Below, piece by piece: positions 15,880 to 24,420 of a DNA stretch of 64,000 nucleotides. A model generated the notes under the pieces. The model was not told the DNA's origin, searched no databases, and saw only the letters and a list, made by a program, of their open reading frames with translations. Numbering within the stretch: position 1 is the stretch's first letter; each line of letters starts with the position of its first letter. A program made the position numbers and the translations under genes. This stretch comes from Clostridiales bacterium (lineage in GTDB: Bacteria; Bacillota; Clostridia; Lachnospirales; Lachnospiraceae). The DNA is taken from assembly GCA_015655075.1 (NCBI GenBank), contig JAATFT010000084.1, positions 62,001 through 126,000 of the forward strand. The letters run 5' to 3'.

Positions 15880-17238
15880 ATGAAAAAGAATGTTTTTAAG
15901 AAACTCGCCGGATTGGCAACAGTAATTAGTATTATAGTATCAGCTACGGCATGCGGCAGTTCCGATAAGAAGAGTAATGCGGATACAGGCAGTAATACGA
16001 ATACTGACGCAGCTTTGACTTTTAGCGGTGAAAAGAAGGTAATTAAGTTCTTTCACAGATTTCCGGATGAACCCTATAACTCATTCATAGAATCAAAAAT
16101 TGCCGAATATGAAGCGAATCATCCGGATATTGATATTGTTATAACCAGCGCGCAAAATGATCCCTACAAAGAGAAAATAAAAGTGGTAATTGCCATGGAA
16201 GATTGTCCGGACATTTTCTTTAGCTGGTGCGGTGAGTTTACAGAACGTTTTATCCGTGAAGATCTGGTTTTAGACTTAATACCATATTTAGAAGCGGACA
16301 AGGAATGGAAAGATTCACTGTTACCGGTACAGCTGGCTGAATACACTACAAAAGACGGCATGGTATATGGTATTCCTTTCCGTCTGGACGGAAAAATGTT
16401 CTTTTATAATAAGGAGATTTTTGACGCACAGGGTTTATCCATTCCTACTACATGGGATAAATTTATTGCAGCATGCGATAAACTTCAGACGGCGGGTATA
16501 ACGCCCATTGCATACGGCAACCAGGATCTATGGCCGTCCGCACATTACATAGGTACGTTAAATCAGATGCTTGTAAGCAATGAAGTGAGGGCTGTTGACT
16601 ATGAACCTGCCACCGGTGAATTTACGGATCAGGGATATGAAGAAGCTTTAACTTATTATCAGGAGCTGATTCCTTATTTTAATAAAGGTGCCAATGGGAT
16701 GACACATGATATGGCCCGCACTACCTTTTCCCAGGGACAGGCTGCCATGATTTATGTGGAATTAGTAGAAATTCCATATATCAAGCAGGAAAATCCGGAT
16801 TTAAATTATGGTATGTTTAATTTCCCGGCAGTGGAAGGAGCGGGGGATCCGGCAATCTTAACCGGTTCACCGGAAGGTTTTGTAGTATCCTCAAAAACAG
16901 AATATCCGGACGAATGCGTGGAATTCCTGAAATGGTTTTTAGGGCCGGAAGTGGGTGCCGAGCAGGCACAGGAAATCGGCTGGTTTAACGGTGCAGTAGG
17001 TGTGGATAAGGCCATCACGGATGAATCACTGAAAGAAGCTTACAACGTAATATCCGGTGCAGAATCAATGGGAGCCTGGTTTGACAGCTCTTTATATTCA
17101 ACGGTTTGCGATGAGTATTTGACCGCGGTATCTGAATTAACCAACAAAGAACTATCCCCGGCAGACGCAATGGCTAAAATTCAGAAAACTGCAAAAGAAG
17201 CACAGACTTTGTCAGCTACAGAAAGCACGGAAGAATAA
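15880..17238 (+). CDS. ABC sugar-binding lipoprotein (FrlO-like)
   Basis: This 452-residue family-1 extracellular solute-binding protein has an N-terminal signal with lipobox SATAC, then a Ser/Asn/Asp-rich linker. It binds the substrate outside the membrane and passes it to the two permeases. The ATG at 15880 follows AAAGGAGA; the frame extends further upstream into the kinase gene but without a ribosome site. The FrlBOMND-like context suggests glycated amino acids as ligand; the family itself is generic. Confidence 0.85.
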   Translation: MKKNVFKKLAGLATVISIIVSATACGSSDKKSNADTGSNTNTDAALTFSGEKKVIKFFHRFPDEPYNSFIESKIAEYEANHPDIDIVITSAQNDPYKEKIKVVIAMEDCPDIFFSWCGEFTERFIREDLVLDLIPYLEADKEWKDSLLPVQLAEYTTKDGMVYGIPFRLDGKMFFYNKEIFDAQGLSIPTTWDKFIAACDKLQTAGITPIAYGNQDLWPSAHYIGTLNQMLVSNEVRAVDYEPATGEFTDQGYEEALTYYQELIPYFNKGANGMTHDMARTTFSQGQAAMIYVELVEIPYIKQENPDLNYGMFNFPAVEGAGDPAILTGSPEGFVVSSKTEYPDECVEFLKWFLGPEVGAEQAQEIGWFNGAVGVDKAITDESLKEAYNVISGAESMGAWFDSSLYSTVCDEYLTAVSELTNKELSPADAMAKIQKTAKEAQTLSATESTEE

Positions 17239-17289
17239 ATTGGTTCATACAAGCGGCCGGATTTTTCTAAAGGTTTAAAAACGACAGAA

Positions 17290-17324
17290 AGGGAGTGGAA
17301 AGATTATACACACTCCCTCTTTTT
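17290..17324 (+). terminator. Attenuating terminator between binding protein and permeases
   Basis: AGGGAGTG pairs with CACTCCCT, followed by CTTTTT. Partial termination here would give more binding protein than permease, a usual arrangement in ABC operons. Confidence 0.75.
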
Positions 17325-17344
17325 AGAAAGTTGGTGTTACTGTA

Positions 17345-18219
17345 ATGAAAAGAAAAAAACTATTGTCATATTTATATATATTACCGGGAATATTCATGAT
17401 TTTACTATTTGTTTATATTCCGGTATGTGTAAATTTTTTCTATAGTTTTTTCCGGTTATCCTCTTATTCGGCCGGAAAGACTTTTGTGGGAGCAGATAAT
17501 TTCAGACGATTATTTACGGATGAAGCATTTCCCATTATGATCCGGAACAATCTTTATTATTGTATTATTTCCTTGGTTATACAGGTTGGATTCGGCACAT
17601 TGGTAGCACTTCTTTTAGAAAGTAAGCTAACCGGAAAATTACGTAATTTTTATCGCAATATATACTTTATTCCGGCTCTGATTTCATTAACTGCCGTGGG
17701 TTTATTATTTACATTTGTATATTCACCTGATTTGGGATTAATCAACACATTTTTGGAATCGGTAGGATTAGGGCGGTTTACACAGACTTGGCTCGGGGAT
17801 TCTAAATTGGCCATATTTTGTATTATTGCAATGAGCCAGTGGCAGTTTACCGGGTATATTACATTGTTAATGGTGGTGGCAGTTCAGAATATTTCCAGTG
17901 ATTATACGGAGGCGGCAAAATTGACGGCGCAGGCCCCATACGGACAGCGGTTAGTATTATACTTCCTCTTGCTAAGGAACAGTTATTGGTTTGTTCCATT
18001 ATTACAATTATAGGCGCATTCAAGCTGTTTACGGAAGTTTATTCCACTACGGGCGGGGGGCCGGGAAAGAGTTCCCAGGTACTGGGCACTTTTCTCTATC
18101 AAAATGCATTCCTTCACGATGATCTTGGTATGGCGGCCGCAACAGGCGTATTAATTTTTGTAATTACGGTAACTATTTCGATGATTCATATTAAAGCGAC
18201 CAAATCTGGCGAAGTATAG
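17345..18219 (+). pseudogene. ABC sugar permease (FrlN-like), frameshifted
   Basis: This is a MalF-type inner-membrane permease with about six segments. The first frame runs 17345-18013. At 17917-17920 the codons need five A residues (GCA AAA ATT GAC) but only four are present. Restoring one A gives the EAA loop EAAKIDGAG, then PLAKEQLLVCSI, and continues without a stop to 18219. The lesion falls in the EAA loop that docks the ATPase, so without correction the protein loses its last segments. The rest of the operon is intact. The cause could be a true mutation, a slippage-dependent frameshift or a sequencing error. Confidence 0.85.
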
Positions 18220-18230
18220 GAGGAGCGGTA

Positions 18231-19076
18231 ATGAAAACAGAGAATAAAGTGACCGGAAAGAAACTGATTATAAAAATTTTATTAAACCTGTTTTTAATGA
18301 GTCTGGTAGTAATTATATTTTTACCCATGGTATGGCTGATTCTTAACTCCTTAAAGACCAATAATGAATTGTTTGCGGATTCACTGGCATTGCCTGAAAC
18401 CTGGCAATTTGAAAATTATAAAATTGCATGGGAAAAAGGGCTTTTTGCATATTTTAAAAGCTCTGTAATTGTAAGTTCTACTTCCTTAATATTTATTCTT
18501 TTACTAAGCTCGCTTTTAGCTTACGGCCTTACCAGATTTAAACTAAAAGGCAGCAACATCATTTTCTTTATTGTTCTTGGCGGTATGGCGCTTTCTGAAC
18601 AGGTAGCTTTAGTGCCTTTATATAAGATTTTACAATCCTTACATCTTTATAATACCTACTTTGCGCTGATTTTACCCTATATTGCCTTCCGGATTCCTTT
18701 TACGGCATTTTTGTTACGGGCTTATTTTATCTCAATTCCCAAGGAATTAGAGGAAGCGGCTGTGATAGACGGTTATAACAGTCTTCAGATTTTTACAAAG
18801 ATTATTGTACCGGTCAGCTTGCCGGTATTGGCATCCTGTGCTATAGTAAATTTAAATTTTGTATGGAATGAATTCTTATTTGCAAATGTATTTTTGGAGA
18901 GTAAAAAACTTTTGACTATTTCCATTGGCCTTATGACCTTTAAAGGAGATATGAAGGCGGATTATACCGTCATGCTGGCAGGTATTACCATAGCGTCGGT
19001 TCCCATGATAGCACTGTTTTTATGTATGCAGAAACAATTTGTCCGGGGGCTGACTGCCGGAGCGGTAAAGGGGTGA
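18231..19076 (+). CDS. ABC sugar permease, MalG type (FrlM-like)
   Basis: This 281-residue inner-membrane permease has six predicted segments. The EAA loop is LEEAAVIDGYNSLQIF near residues 175-190 and the C-terminus is FVRGLTAGAVKG, both typical of MalG-type subunits. It pairs with the frameshifted permease. No ATP-binding gene lies in the locus, so a shared MsmX-type ATPase elsewhere is probably used, as in the Bacillus frl system. Confidence 0.85.
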   Translation: MKTENKVTGKKLIIKILLNLFLMSLVVIIFLPMVWLILNSLKTNNELFADSLALPETWQFENYKIAWEKGLFAYFKSSVIVSSTSLIFILLLSSLLAYGLTRFKLKGSNIIFFIVLGGMALSEQVALVPLYKILQSLHLYNTYFALILPYIAFRIPFTAFLLRAYFISIPKELEEAAVIDGYNSLQIFTKIIVPVSLPVLASCAIVNLNFVWNEFLFANVFLESKKLLTISIGLMTFKGDMKADYTVMLAGITIASVPMIALFLCMQKQFVRGLTAGAVKG

Positions 19077-19112
19077 GGACACAAAAAACAGATTTAAAGG
19101 AGCAGTATTTAC

Positions 19113-19251
19113 ATGGATTACAGAAAAGCAGATTACCACGTGCACAGCAGTATTTCTCCGGATGCCACAAGCCTTTGGATGTGGGAGCTGATTCCAAACC
19201 CAGGCCGGATTTGACCATATTACTCTGTTTGATAGGCGTAAAGTAGTCTAA
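19113..19251 (+). pseudogene. PHP-domain phosphatase remnant
   Basis: The ATG at 19113, with AAAGGAG upstream, begins MDYRKADYHVHSSISPDA, the start of a PHP-domain histidinol-phosphatase-like protein with its HxH metal motif. After about 33 codons a TGA stops the frame (19212-19214). A second frame then reads GFDHITLFDRRKVV, like the C-terminus of the same family, ending at 19251. The middle is deleted. Confidence 0.7.
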
Positions 19252-19298
19252 GAATTATCCAATTATAAAGAAAAAATTTGAACTCTGCAACAGCTGGA

Positions 19299-20400
19299 AG
19301 CAGGTGAGACCATACGAACAAAGAAGGGAGCGGATGCTTTGTAATGGAAGGCAGTAAGCAGATATTACAAAAATATTATGAAGTTTAACCGGAAGAAACT
19401 CGCGCAGCGGGTTTCTTCCGGTCGCGGGTGCATCCGGTCAAAATGCATCCGCCGGACCTTAGAAGTTAACGGTATCCGGGTTACTGGTCGGGCCGCAGCA
19501 TTCTTTTAAACCGGCGATCAGAGTGACATCCTTCGCAGAAAGTTCAAAATCAAATACATCCACATTTTCCCTAATACGGTCTGGATTAACGGATTTAGGC
19601 AGAGGAAGATATCCCATCTGAAGGCTCCAGCGCAGACAGATTTGTGCTATGGATTTTCCGTATTTTTCAGAAAGCTGTTTCATTTCAGGAACTTCAAATA
19701 CCCGTCCGGTGCCCAGCGGACTGTATGCTTCCAATAGAATATTATGTTCCCGGCAGTATTTGGTAACTTTCTCCTGGGTTTCGCCGGGGCATAGGCGGAT
19801 CTGATTTACCATCGGTGCTATTTGGGCCGTTTCTAAAAGAGCTTCAATGTGATGGGTCCTAAAATTGCTGATACCGATTGCACGGATTTTACCTGCCTTG
19901 TACAATTCTTCGAAGGCTTTCCAGGTTCCGGCATTTGCTTCCTTCCAGCGGTCCCTGAATTGAATGGGATTGGGCCAATGAATGAGGTATAAATCCAGAT
20001 AGTCCATATCCAGTTTCCGCATGGTCAGATCAAAAGCCTTCAGAGTTGCTTCATAACCATGGTCGGGATTAAAAAGCTTACTGGTGATAAATAAATCCTT
20101 TCTGGGGATGCCGCTTATTCGTACGGCTTTCCCTACGCTTTCCTCGTTGCCGTATGCCGCGGCGGTATCAATGTGGCTGTATCCGGACTCAATTGCATAC
20201 TTTACGGCAGATACGGCCATATCTCCGTCAGGAGTCTGCCAGGTTCCAAATCCTATACAGGGAATAGAAACACCGTTGTATAGCTGATAAGAATCGTTTA
20301 AAGACTTCATTAAATTTAAACCTCCTTAAAATGTTTTTTATTACAATCTCAATCTGTAATAATTTTATTATAAGGCTTAGAGGTAACTCGAGGTCAAGAA
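19299..20400. repeat. Full-length copy of the duplicated aldo/keto reductase segment
   Basis: 19299-19479 and 20179-20400 match 1521-1696 and 1689-1911. The intervening 707 bp are present only here. The repeat includes the flanking hairpin (about 19388-19422) and the upstream region of the gene. Confidence 0.85.
19459..20310 (-). CDS. Aldo/keto reductase
   Basis: This 283-residue NAD(P)H-dependent TIM-barrel oxidoreductase reduces aldehydes or ketones. Catalytic Asp and Tyr are in DTAAAYGNEESVGKA, Lys in FITSKLF and His in YLIHWPNP. The cofactor end has LPKSVNPDRIREN. The ATG at 20310 has a ribosome site (AGGAGG on the minus strand) and gives the standard N-terminus ending FGTWQTPDG. The gene stands alone on the minus strand. 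A deleted duplicate is at 1683-1820. Confidence 0.9.
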   Translation of the reverse strand: MKSLNDSYQLYNGVSIPCIGFGTWQTPDGDMAVSAVKYAIESGYSHIDTAAAYGNEESVGKAVRISGIPRKDLFITSKLFNPDHGYEATLKAFDLTMRKLDMDYLDLYLIHWPNPIQFRDRWKEANAGTWKAFEELYKAGKIRAIGISNFRTHHIEALLETAQIAPMVNQIRLCPGETQEKVTKYCREHNILLEAYSPLGTGRVFEVPEMKQLSEKYGKSIAQICLRWSLQMGYLPLPKSVNPDRIRENVDVFDFELSAKDVTLIAGLKECCGPTSNPDTVNF

Positions 20401-20519
20401 ATATTTTTTATAACGTTTTTTTATATTATAACCTTTTTATTTTCATATGATTTCATATGATTTTTATGAAACCATTTATATATGAAAAAGTATAGTAAAA
20501 TTTCTATAAACAAATAATA

Positions 20520-20993
20520 TTATTGCATTCTTACGGGAACATTAATTTCGCCGGGTCCGTTCTTATAAGGTCCATTTGGAGTAACACCCTTTGCATAAAC
20601 AGGAAAATCCGTGAATTCAGCAATTTCATCTTTATCTCTTATACAGCCGTCAATAACAAATCACTTCAAGCCGGCAGCCATTGCCGTACGGCTTATGATT
20701 TCCCCGCAGAGAGAGCGATGCATGCTTCCGCCGGCAGCGATGACAAGAACATCTCCAGGTTGGGCTAATTCAAGTGCTTTGTGAAACATTAGGTTATCCC
20801 CTTCCGGGGCGCGGATAGTAAAAGCAGTACCTAATAGGGGGGCTTTATTCATAGGGATTAGTGAACTGTTGCAGCAGGCGATCCGGCCCATACAGTCATC
20901 GATATTTGCGACAGGAAGGCCTTTAAAACCTTCAACCAGTTCTTTTGCAGGCCGATTAATTTTTGTGTATATTCTACATCCGATATTTGCCAT
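20520..20993 (-). pseudogene. RraA-family aldolase-like gene, nonsense-mutated and truncated
   Basis: From the ATG at 20993 the frame encodes an RraA/HMG-aldolase-like protein (GLPVANIDDCMGR, PGDVLVIAAGGS). It meets TGA at about 20661-20663, where the expected codon is GGA (Gly) before FVIDGCIRDKDEI. The same frame continues past the stop to GEINVPV and ends at 20520, short of the usual C-terminus. It lies directly downstream of an aminotransferase fragment on the same strand. Confidence 0.8.
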
Positions 20994-21023
20994 GGTACCT
21001 GTTTCCTTTCTTATTGCCGGTTT

Positions 21024-21263
21024 TTACTTACCGGTTTCCTTTAATTTTTTCATTGCTGCTTTTATGCGTTTTGCAGTTTCTATCAAATCTTCCATTGAAT
21101 TTGCAAACGAAAAACGTAAGCATTTATCACCACCGAGGCCATAAGCGTCTCCGGGAACTCCAACTACAAGCGCTTCATCTATAAGGAAGTTGCAGATATC
21201 AAAAGAATTCATCCCGTCGATGTTAAATTTGGCCCAGGCATAAAAAGCGCCTTCTGGGTATTT
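21024..21263 (-). pseudogene. Aminotransferase class I/II C-terminal fragment
   Basis: Minus-strand coding from about 21263 reads KYPEGAFYAWAKFNIDG, VVGVPGDAYGLGGDKCLRFS and ends at 21024. This is the C-terminal domain of an aspartate/alanine-type PLP aminotransferase. The first ~300 residues, including the PLP lysine, are missing. Its 5' edge abuts the aldolase fragment at 21271. Confidence 0.75.
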
Positions 21264-21270
21264 ACATGAG

Positions 21271-21552
21271 ACATTAGGATATGATTTACTGGAGCAAATT
21301 CAGCAGGAAGTTAAAATTCCGTTAGTAATCCATGGTTCAACCGGTCTTGTAGACGAGGAACTGATCAAAATGCGAAAGTATCATGTTTCGAAAGTAAATA
21401 TCGGTACTGCTCTAAGATTGGCATTTGACAGAGGATTAAGAGATGAATTGGCAACACATCCAAATGACTATATTTATTTGGATTTACTGAAAAGACCCTT
21501 ATATGATATGAAAGTCGTTACAAAAAACAAAATGAAATTATTAGGCTTTTAA
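21271..21552 (+). pseudogene. Class II fructose/tagatose-bisphosphate aldolase C-terminal fragment
   Basis: The frame reads IPLVIHGSTGLVDEELIKM, then VSKVNIGTALRLAF, and ends KMKLLGF, the C-terminal third of a class II (zinc) ketose-bisphosphate aldolase. The N-terminal two thirds are absent and no start lies upstream. Confidence 0.8.
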
Positions 21553-21640
21553 CCTTACAGGTAAATGCCAGCTATGATGGCATTGGTTATGAGCCACAGC
21601 GTAGCGGACCCGGAATATCCGCTTTGACTAAAAAGAACAA
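21551..21640 (+). repeat. Family-A palindromic intergenic repeat
   Basis: It begins AACCTTACAGGTAAATGCCA, has a TGCCA/TGGCA hairpin, then the conserved tail seen at 7-50. It starts at the stop codon of the aldolase fragment and ends 15 bp before the kinase remnant. Confidence 0.6.
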
Positions 21641-21655
21641 AGGTGGAATTAAGCT

Positions 21656-22585
21656 ATGGCAGACGTGATTTGCATCGGAAATTCAGCAGTGGATGTTCCC
21701 GTATCCCCAATAAATGCATCCGTATTGCACATGGATTCCTATCCGGTTGATACGATAGTTCCTATTATCGGCGGCAGTGGAACTAATGTTTCTACCATTA
21801 TTGCCAGATTAGGATACCGCGTGGCACTGATGGCTCACATTGGCAGGGATGCATTAGGAACAATGATTATCAATCATTGCAAAGAAGCGGGAATTGATGT
21901 GGATTCAATGATATTAGACCCGGAAGCGAATACGCCGTTAAGTATCGGACTGGTGAAAGAAGATGGAGAACGAACGTTTATTGTAAGCAAAAGTAGCGGA
22001 ACCTTTCGGCTATCTCTTTAGGATATCGATTTCTCAAGATTTAAGGGCGCAAAACTGCTGACAATTGCCAGCATATTTATTAATCCGCTTTTGGATGATG
22101 ATGCATTAACCGTTATCTTTCAGAGGGCCAAAGAAAATAATCTGATTATTTGCGCAGATATAATGAAAAGCAGAGACGGAAAATCTTTGGCGGATATCCG
22201 CAAATCACTTTATTACGTGGATTATTTTTTTCCCAAATTATGAAGAAGCATCGTGGTTAACGGGAAAAAAAGAATTGGATGAAATTGCCGGGGTTTTACT
22301 TTCCTGCGGAATCAAAACGGTTGTAATTAAAAATGGGAAAAACGGCTGTTTTATTAAAACAAAAGAAAATGTATATACCATACCAACCTATAATAAAGCC
22401 AGGCGTGTAGATACGATCGGTGCAGGTGATATTTTGTTGCGGGCTTTATCAGCGCCTTATTGGACGGAGCACGTTTAGACATGTGCGGCAGGTTTGCGAA
22501 TGCAACCGCTTCTGTTTCTGTTGAAAGTGTAGGTGCTACTACCGGTGTAAAAGGAAGAAAACAAATACTTGATATGATGGTTTAG
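21656..22585 (+). pseudogene. PfkB-family sugar kinase, multiply inactivated
   Basis: A ribokinase-like gene (MADVICIGNSAVDVPV, IGGSGTNVSTI) is broken three times. A TAG at 22019-22021 replaces an expected GAG before DIDFSRFKG. A one-base gain near 22235-22245 shifts the frame before NYEEASWL. A one-base loss at the T run near 22434 shifts it back at the GAGD motif. The remaining C-terminus is readable to the TAG at 22585. It is a recent pseudogene. Confidence 0.85.
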
Positions 22586-22612
22586 TATACAAAAACAAAC
22601 TTCCCTGTTCCT

Positions 22613-22645
22613 TTCCTCTGTACAAAAGTACGGAGGAATCTTTTT
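22613..22645 (+). terminator. Terminator after the kinase pseudogene
   Basis: TTCCTCTGTAC pairs with GTACGGAGGAA, followed by TCTTTTT. Confidence 0.8.
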
Positions 22646-22659
22646 GAAAAGGATAAGTC

Positions 22660-22854
22660 ATGTTAAAAAATATAGCCATACGTATTATTAAAATGCTCTT
22701 AGGAATTATCTTCATAAGTATGGGGATGACTTTCATTTTAAAAGCAGGGCTCGGCCAGAGTACCATGGCGGACGCATATAGGAAACTTAAAAAATATAAA
22801 TATCTTGACAATCCTATCCGGATTGTGTTAGCATTAAAACAATTAAATCAATAG
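22660..22854 (+). pseudogene. YczE/YitT-like membrane protein, N-terminal fragment (copy 1)
   Basis: Starting MLKNIAIRIIKMLLG, this encodes one transmembrane helix and the family-like KAGLGQST segment. Homology stops at GCGGACGCATATAG (22768-22781). The following codons to 22854 are unrelated. A second copy truncated at the same bases lies at 26187-26324. Confidence 0.6.
22805..22834 (+). promoter_or_regulatory. Candidate promoter of the G3P dehydrogenase operon
   Basis: TTGACA (22805-22810), an 18-bp spacer and extended TGT-TAGCAT (22829-22834). Confidence 0.45.
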
Positions 22855-22866
22855 CCTTTGAGATGA

Positions 22867-22921
22867 AAGAGTAAGGATTATAATACGGAGCAATCCGTTT
22901 ATTGTCCTTACTCTTTTTTTC
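22867..22921 (+). terminator. Leader terminator/possible attenuator before the G3P dehydrogenase operon
   Basis: AAGAGTAAGGA pairs with TCCTTACTCTT, with an inner ACGGA/TCCGT stem, followed by TTTTTTT. It lies 50 nt before the ATG at 22971 and downstream of the candidate promoter, as in leaders controlled by antitermination (for example GlpP). That control is inferred. Confidence 0.65.
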
Positions 22922-22970
22922 TATGATCCCGGAGAACCGGGAGACCATTACGGATTTGGAGGAGAATAAC

Positions 22971-24407
22971 ATGAAGGAAATGAATTACGATACAGCGATC
23001 ATCGGCGGCGGAGTAATCGGCTGTGCAATAGCAAGAGAGTTATCGCGCTATGATTTAAAGATCTGTGTGAGCGAACGGGAAGAAGATGTCTGTTCCGGCA
23101 CATCAAAGTCCAACAGTGCCATTGTCCACGCGGGATATGATGCGGTCCCGGGATCGTTAAAGGCAAGATTTAACACGGAAGGCAACCGTATGATGAGAGA
23201 ATTGTCAAAAGCTCTTGATTTTTCCTTTATCCGCAACGGCTCCATGGTTATCTGCTTTTCCGAGAAAGATATACCGGCACTGAACGCCCTCTATGAAAAG
23301 GGAGTAAAAAATGGAGTTCCTGATCTTTCGATTCTTACCGGCGATGAGGTCCGTACAATGGAACCCAATGTAACGGAGACTGCGGTGGCGGCGTTATACG
23401 CTCCTACTGGAGGAATCGTATGCCCCTTTGGACTCACCATTGCCCTGGCGGAAAACGCCTGTGACAACGGAGTAGAATTTCTTTTTGAGATGGAAGTAAA
23501 AGACATCAGGAAGACGGAACATGGTTATGATCTTATATCGGAAGATAAGGTTATTCATACCTCATATGTGATCAATGCGGCCGGTGTTTATGCCGATGAA
23601 TTTCATAACATGGTAAGCGAAAAGAAGCTTCGCATTACCCCAAGAAAAGGGGATTACTGTCTTCTTGACAAAGAAGCGGGCACTCTGGTGTCCCATACTA
23701 TCTTCCAGCTTCCGGGAAAGATGGGAAAGGGAATTTTGGTAACTCCCACAGTCCACGGCAATCTGCTCACCGGACCTACGGCATCCGATGTGGAAGATAA
23801 AGAAGCCACAGGTACGACGGCAAAGGAGCTTTCCGATATCATGGTAAAGTCGGCCTGGGGTGTGAAAAACATTCCTTTCCGCCATACCATTACCTCCTTT
23901 TCCGGTCTTCGTGCTCATGAAGACGGAGAAGATTTCGTGGTCGGAGAGGTTCCGGATGCAGCCGGATTCTTTGATGCGGCAGGCATGGAATCACCGGGGC
24001 TTACAAGCGCTCCGGCTGTGGGAGTCTATCTGGCGGAGCTGATTGCGCAAAAGGCAAATGCTAAAAAGAAAGAACATTTTCAGGAAACCCGGAAAGGGAT
24101 CGTAAATCCCCAGAAGCTTTCCTTTGAACAGCGGGCAGAGATGATTAATAAAGATCCCAGCTACGGCACCATTATTTGCCGCTGCGAGGGCGTCAGCGAG
24201 GGCGAGATCGTAGATGCCATAACAAGAACCCTGGGAGCGGTTTCCTTAGACGGAATCAAGCGCCGGGTGCGTGCCGGTATGGGACGCTGTCAGGCCGGTT
24301 TCTGTACCCCCAAGACCATGGAGCTCCTGGCAAGGGAAACAGGGAAGAAGATAGAAGACATCTGTAAGAACAGAACCGGTTCCAATCTGCTGACCGGAAA
24401 AAGATAA
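22971..24407 (+). CDS. FAD-dependent glycerol-3-phosphate dehydrogenase type protein with BFD-like domain
   Basis: The N-terminal DAO-type FAD domain begins YDTAIIGGGVIGCAIAREL. The C-terminal BFD-like [2Fe-2S] domain (about residues 395-460) has cysteines in ICRCEGVSEGEIV and GRCQAGFCTP. This matches the anaerobic GlpA/LhgO-like protein usually encoded with a second FAD oxidoreductase and a DUF1667 protein in Clostridia. Substrate assignment to glycerol-3-phosphate rests on that context; 2-hydroxyglutarate-like acids are alternatives. GGAGG lies 9 nt before the ATG at 22971. An in-frame ATG at 22902 lies inside the leader terminator and is rejected. Confidence 0.85.
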   Translation: MKEMNYDTAIIGGGVIGCAIARELSRYDLKICVSEREEDVCSGTSKSNSAIVHAGYDAVPGSLKARFNTEGNRMMRELSKALDFSFIRNGSMVICFSEKDIPALNALYEKGVKNGVPDLSILTGDEVRTMEPNVTETAVAALYAPTGGIVCPFGLTIALAENACDNGVEFLFEMEVKDIRKTEHGYDLISEDKVIHTSYVINAAGVYADEFHNMVSEKKLRITPRKGDYCLLDKEAGTLVSHTIFQLPGKMGKGILVTPTVHGNLLTGPTASDVEDKEATGTTAKELSDIMVKSAWGVKNIPFRHTITSFSGLRAHEDGEDFVVGEVPDAAGFFDAAGMESPGLTSAPAVGVYLAELIAQKANAKKKEHFQETRKGIVNPQKLSFEQRAEMINKDPSYGTIICRCEGVSEGEIVDAITRTLGAVSLDGIKRRVRAGMGRCQAGFCTPKTMELLARETGKKIEDICKNRTGSNLLTGKR

Positions 24408-24420
24408 GGAGGAGAGCGAC

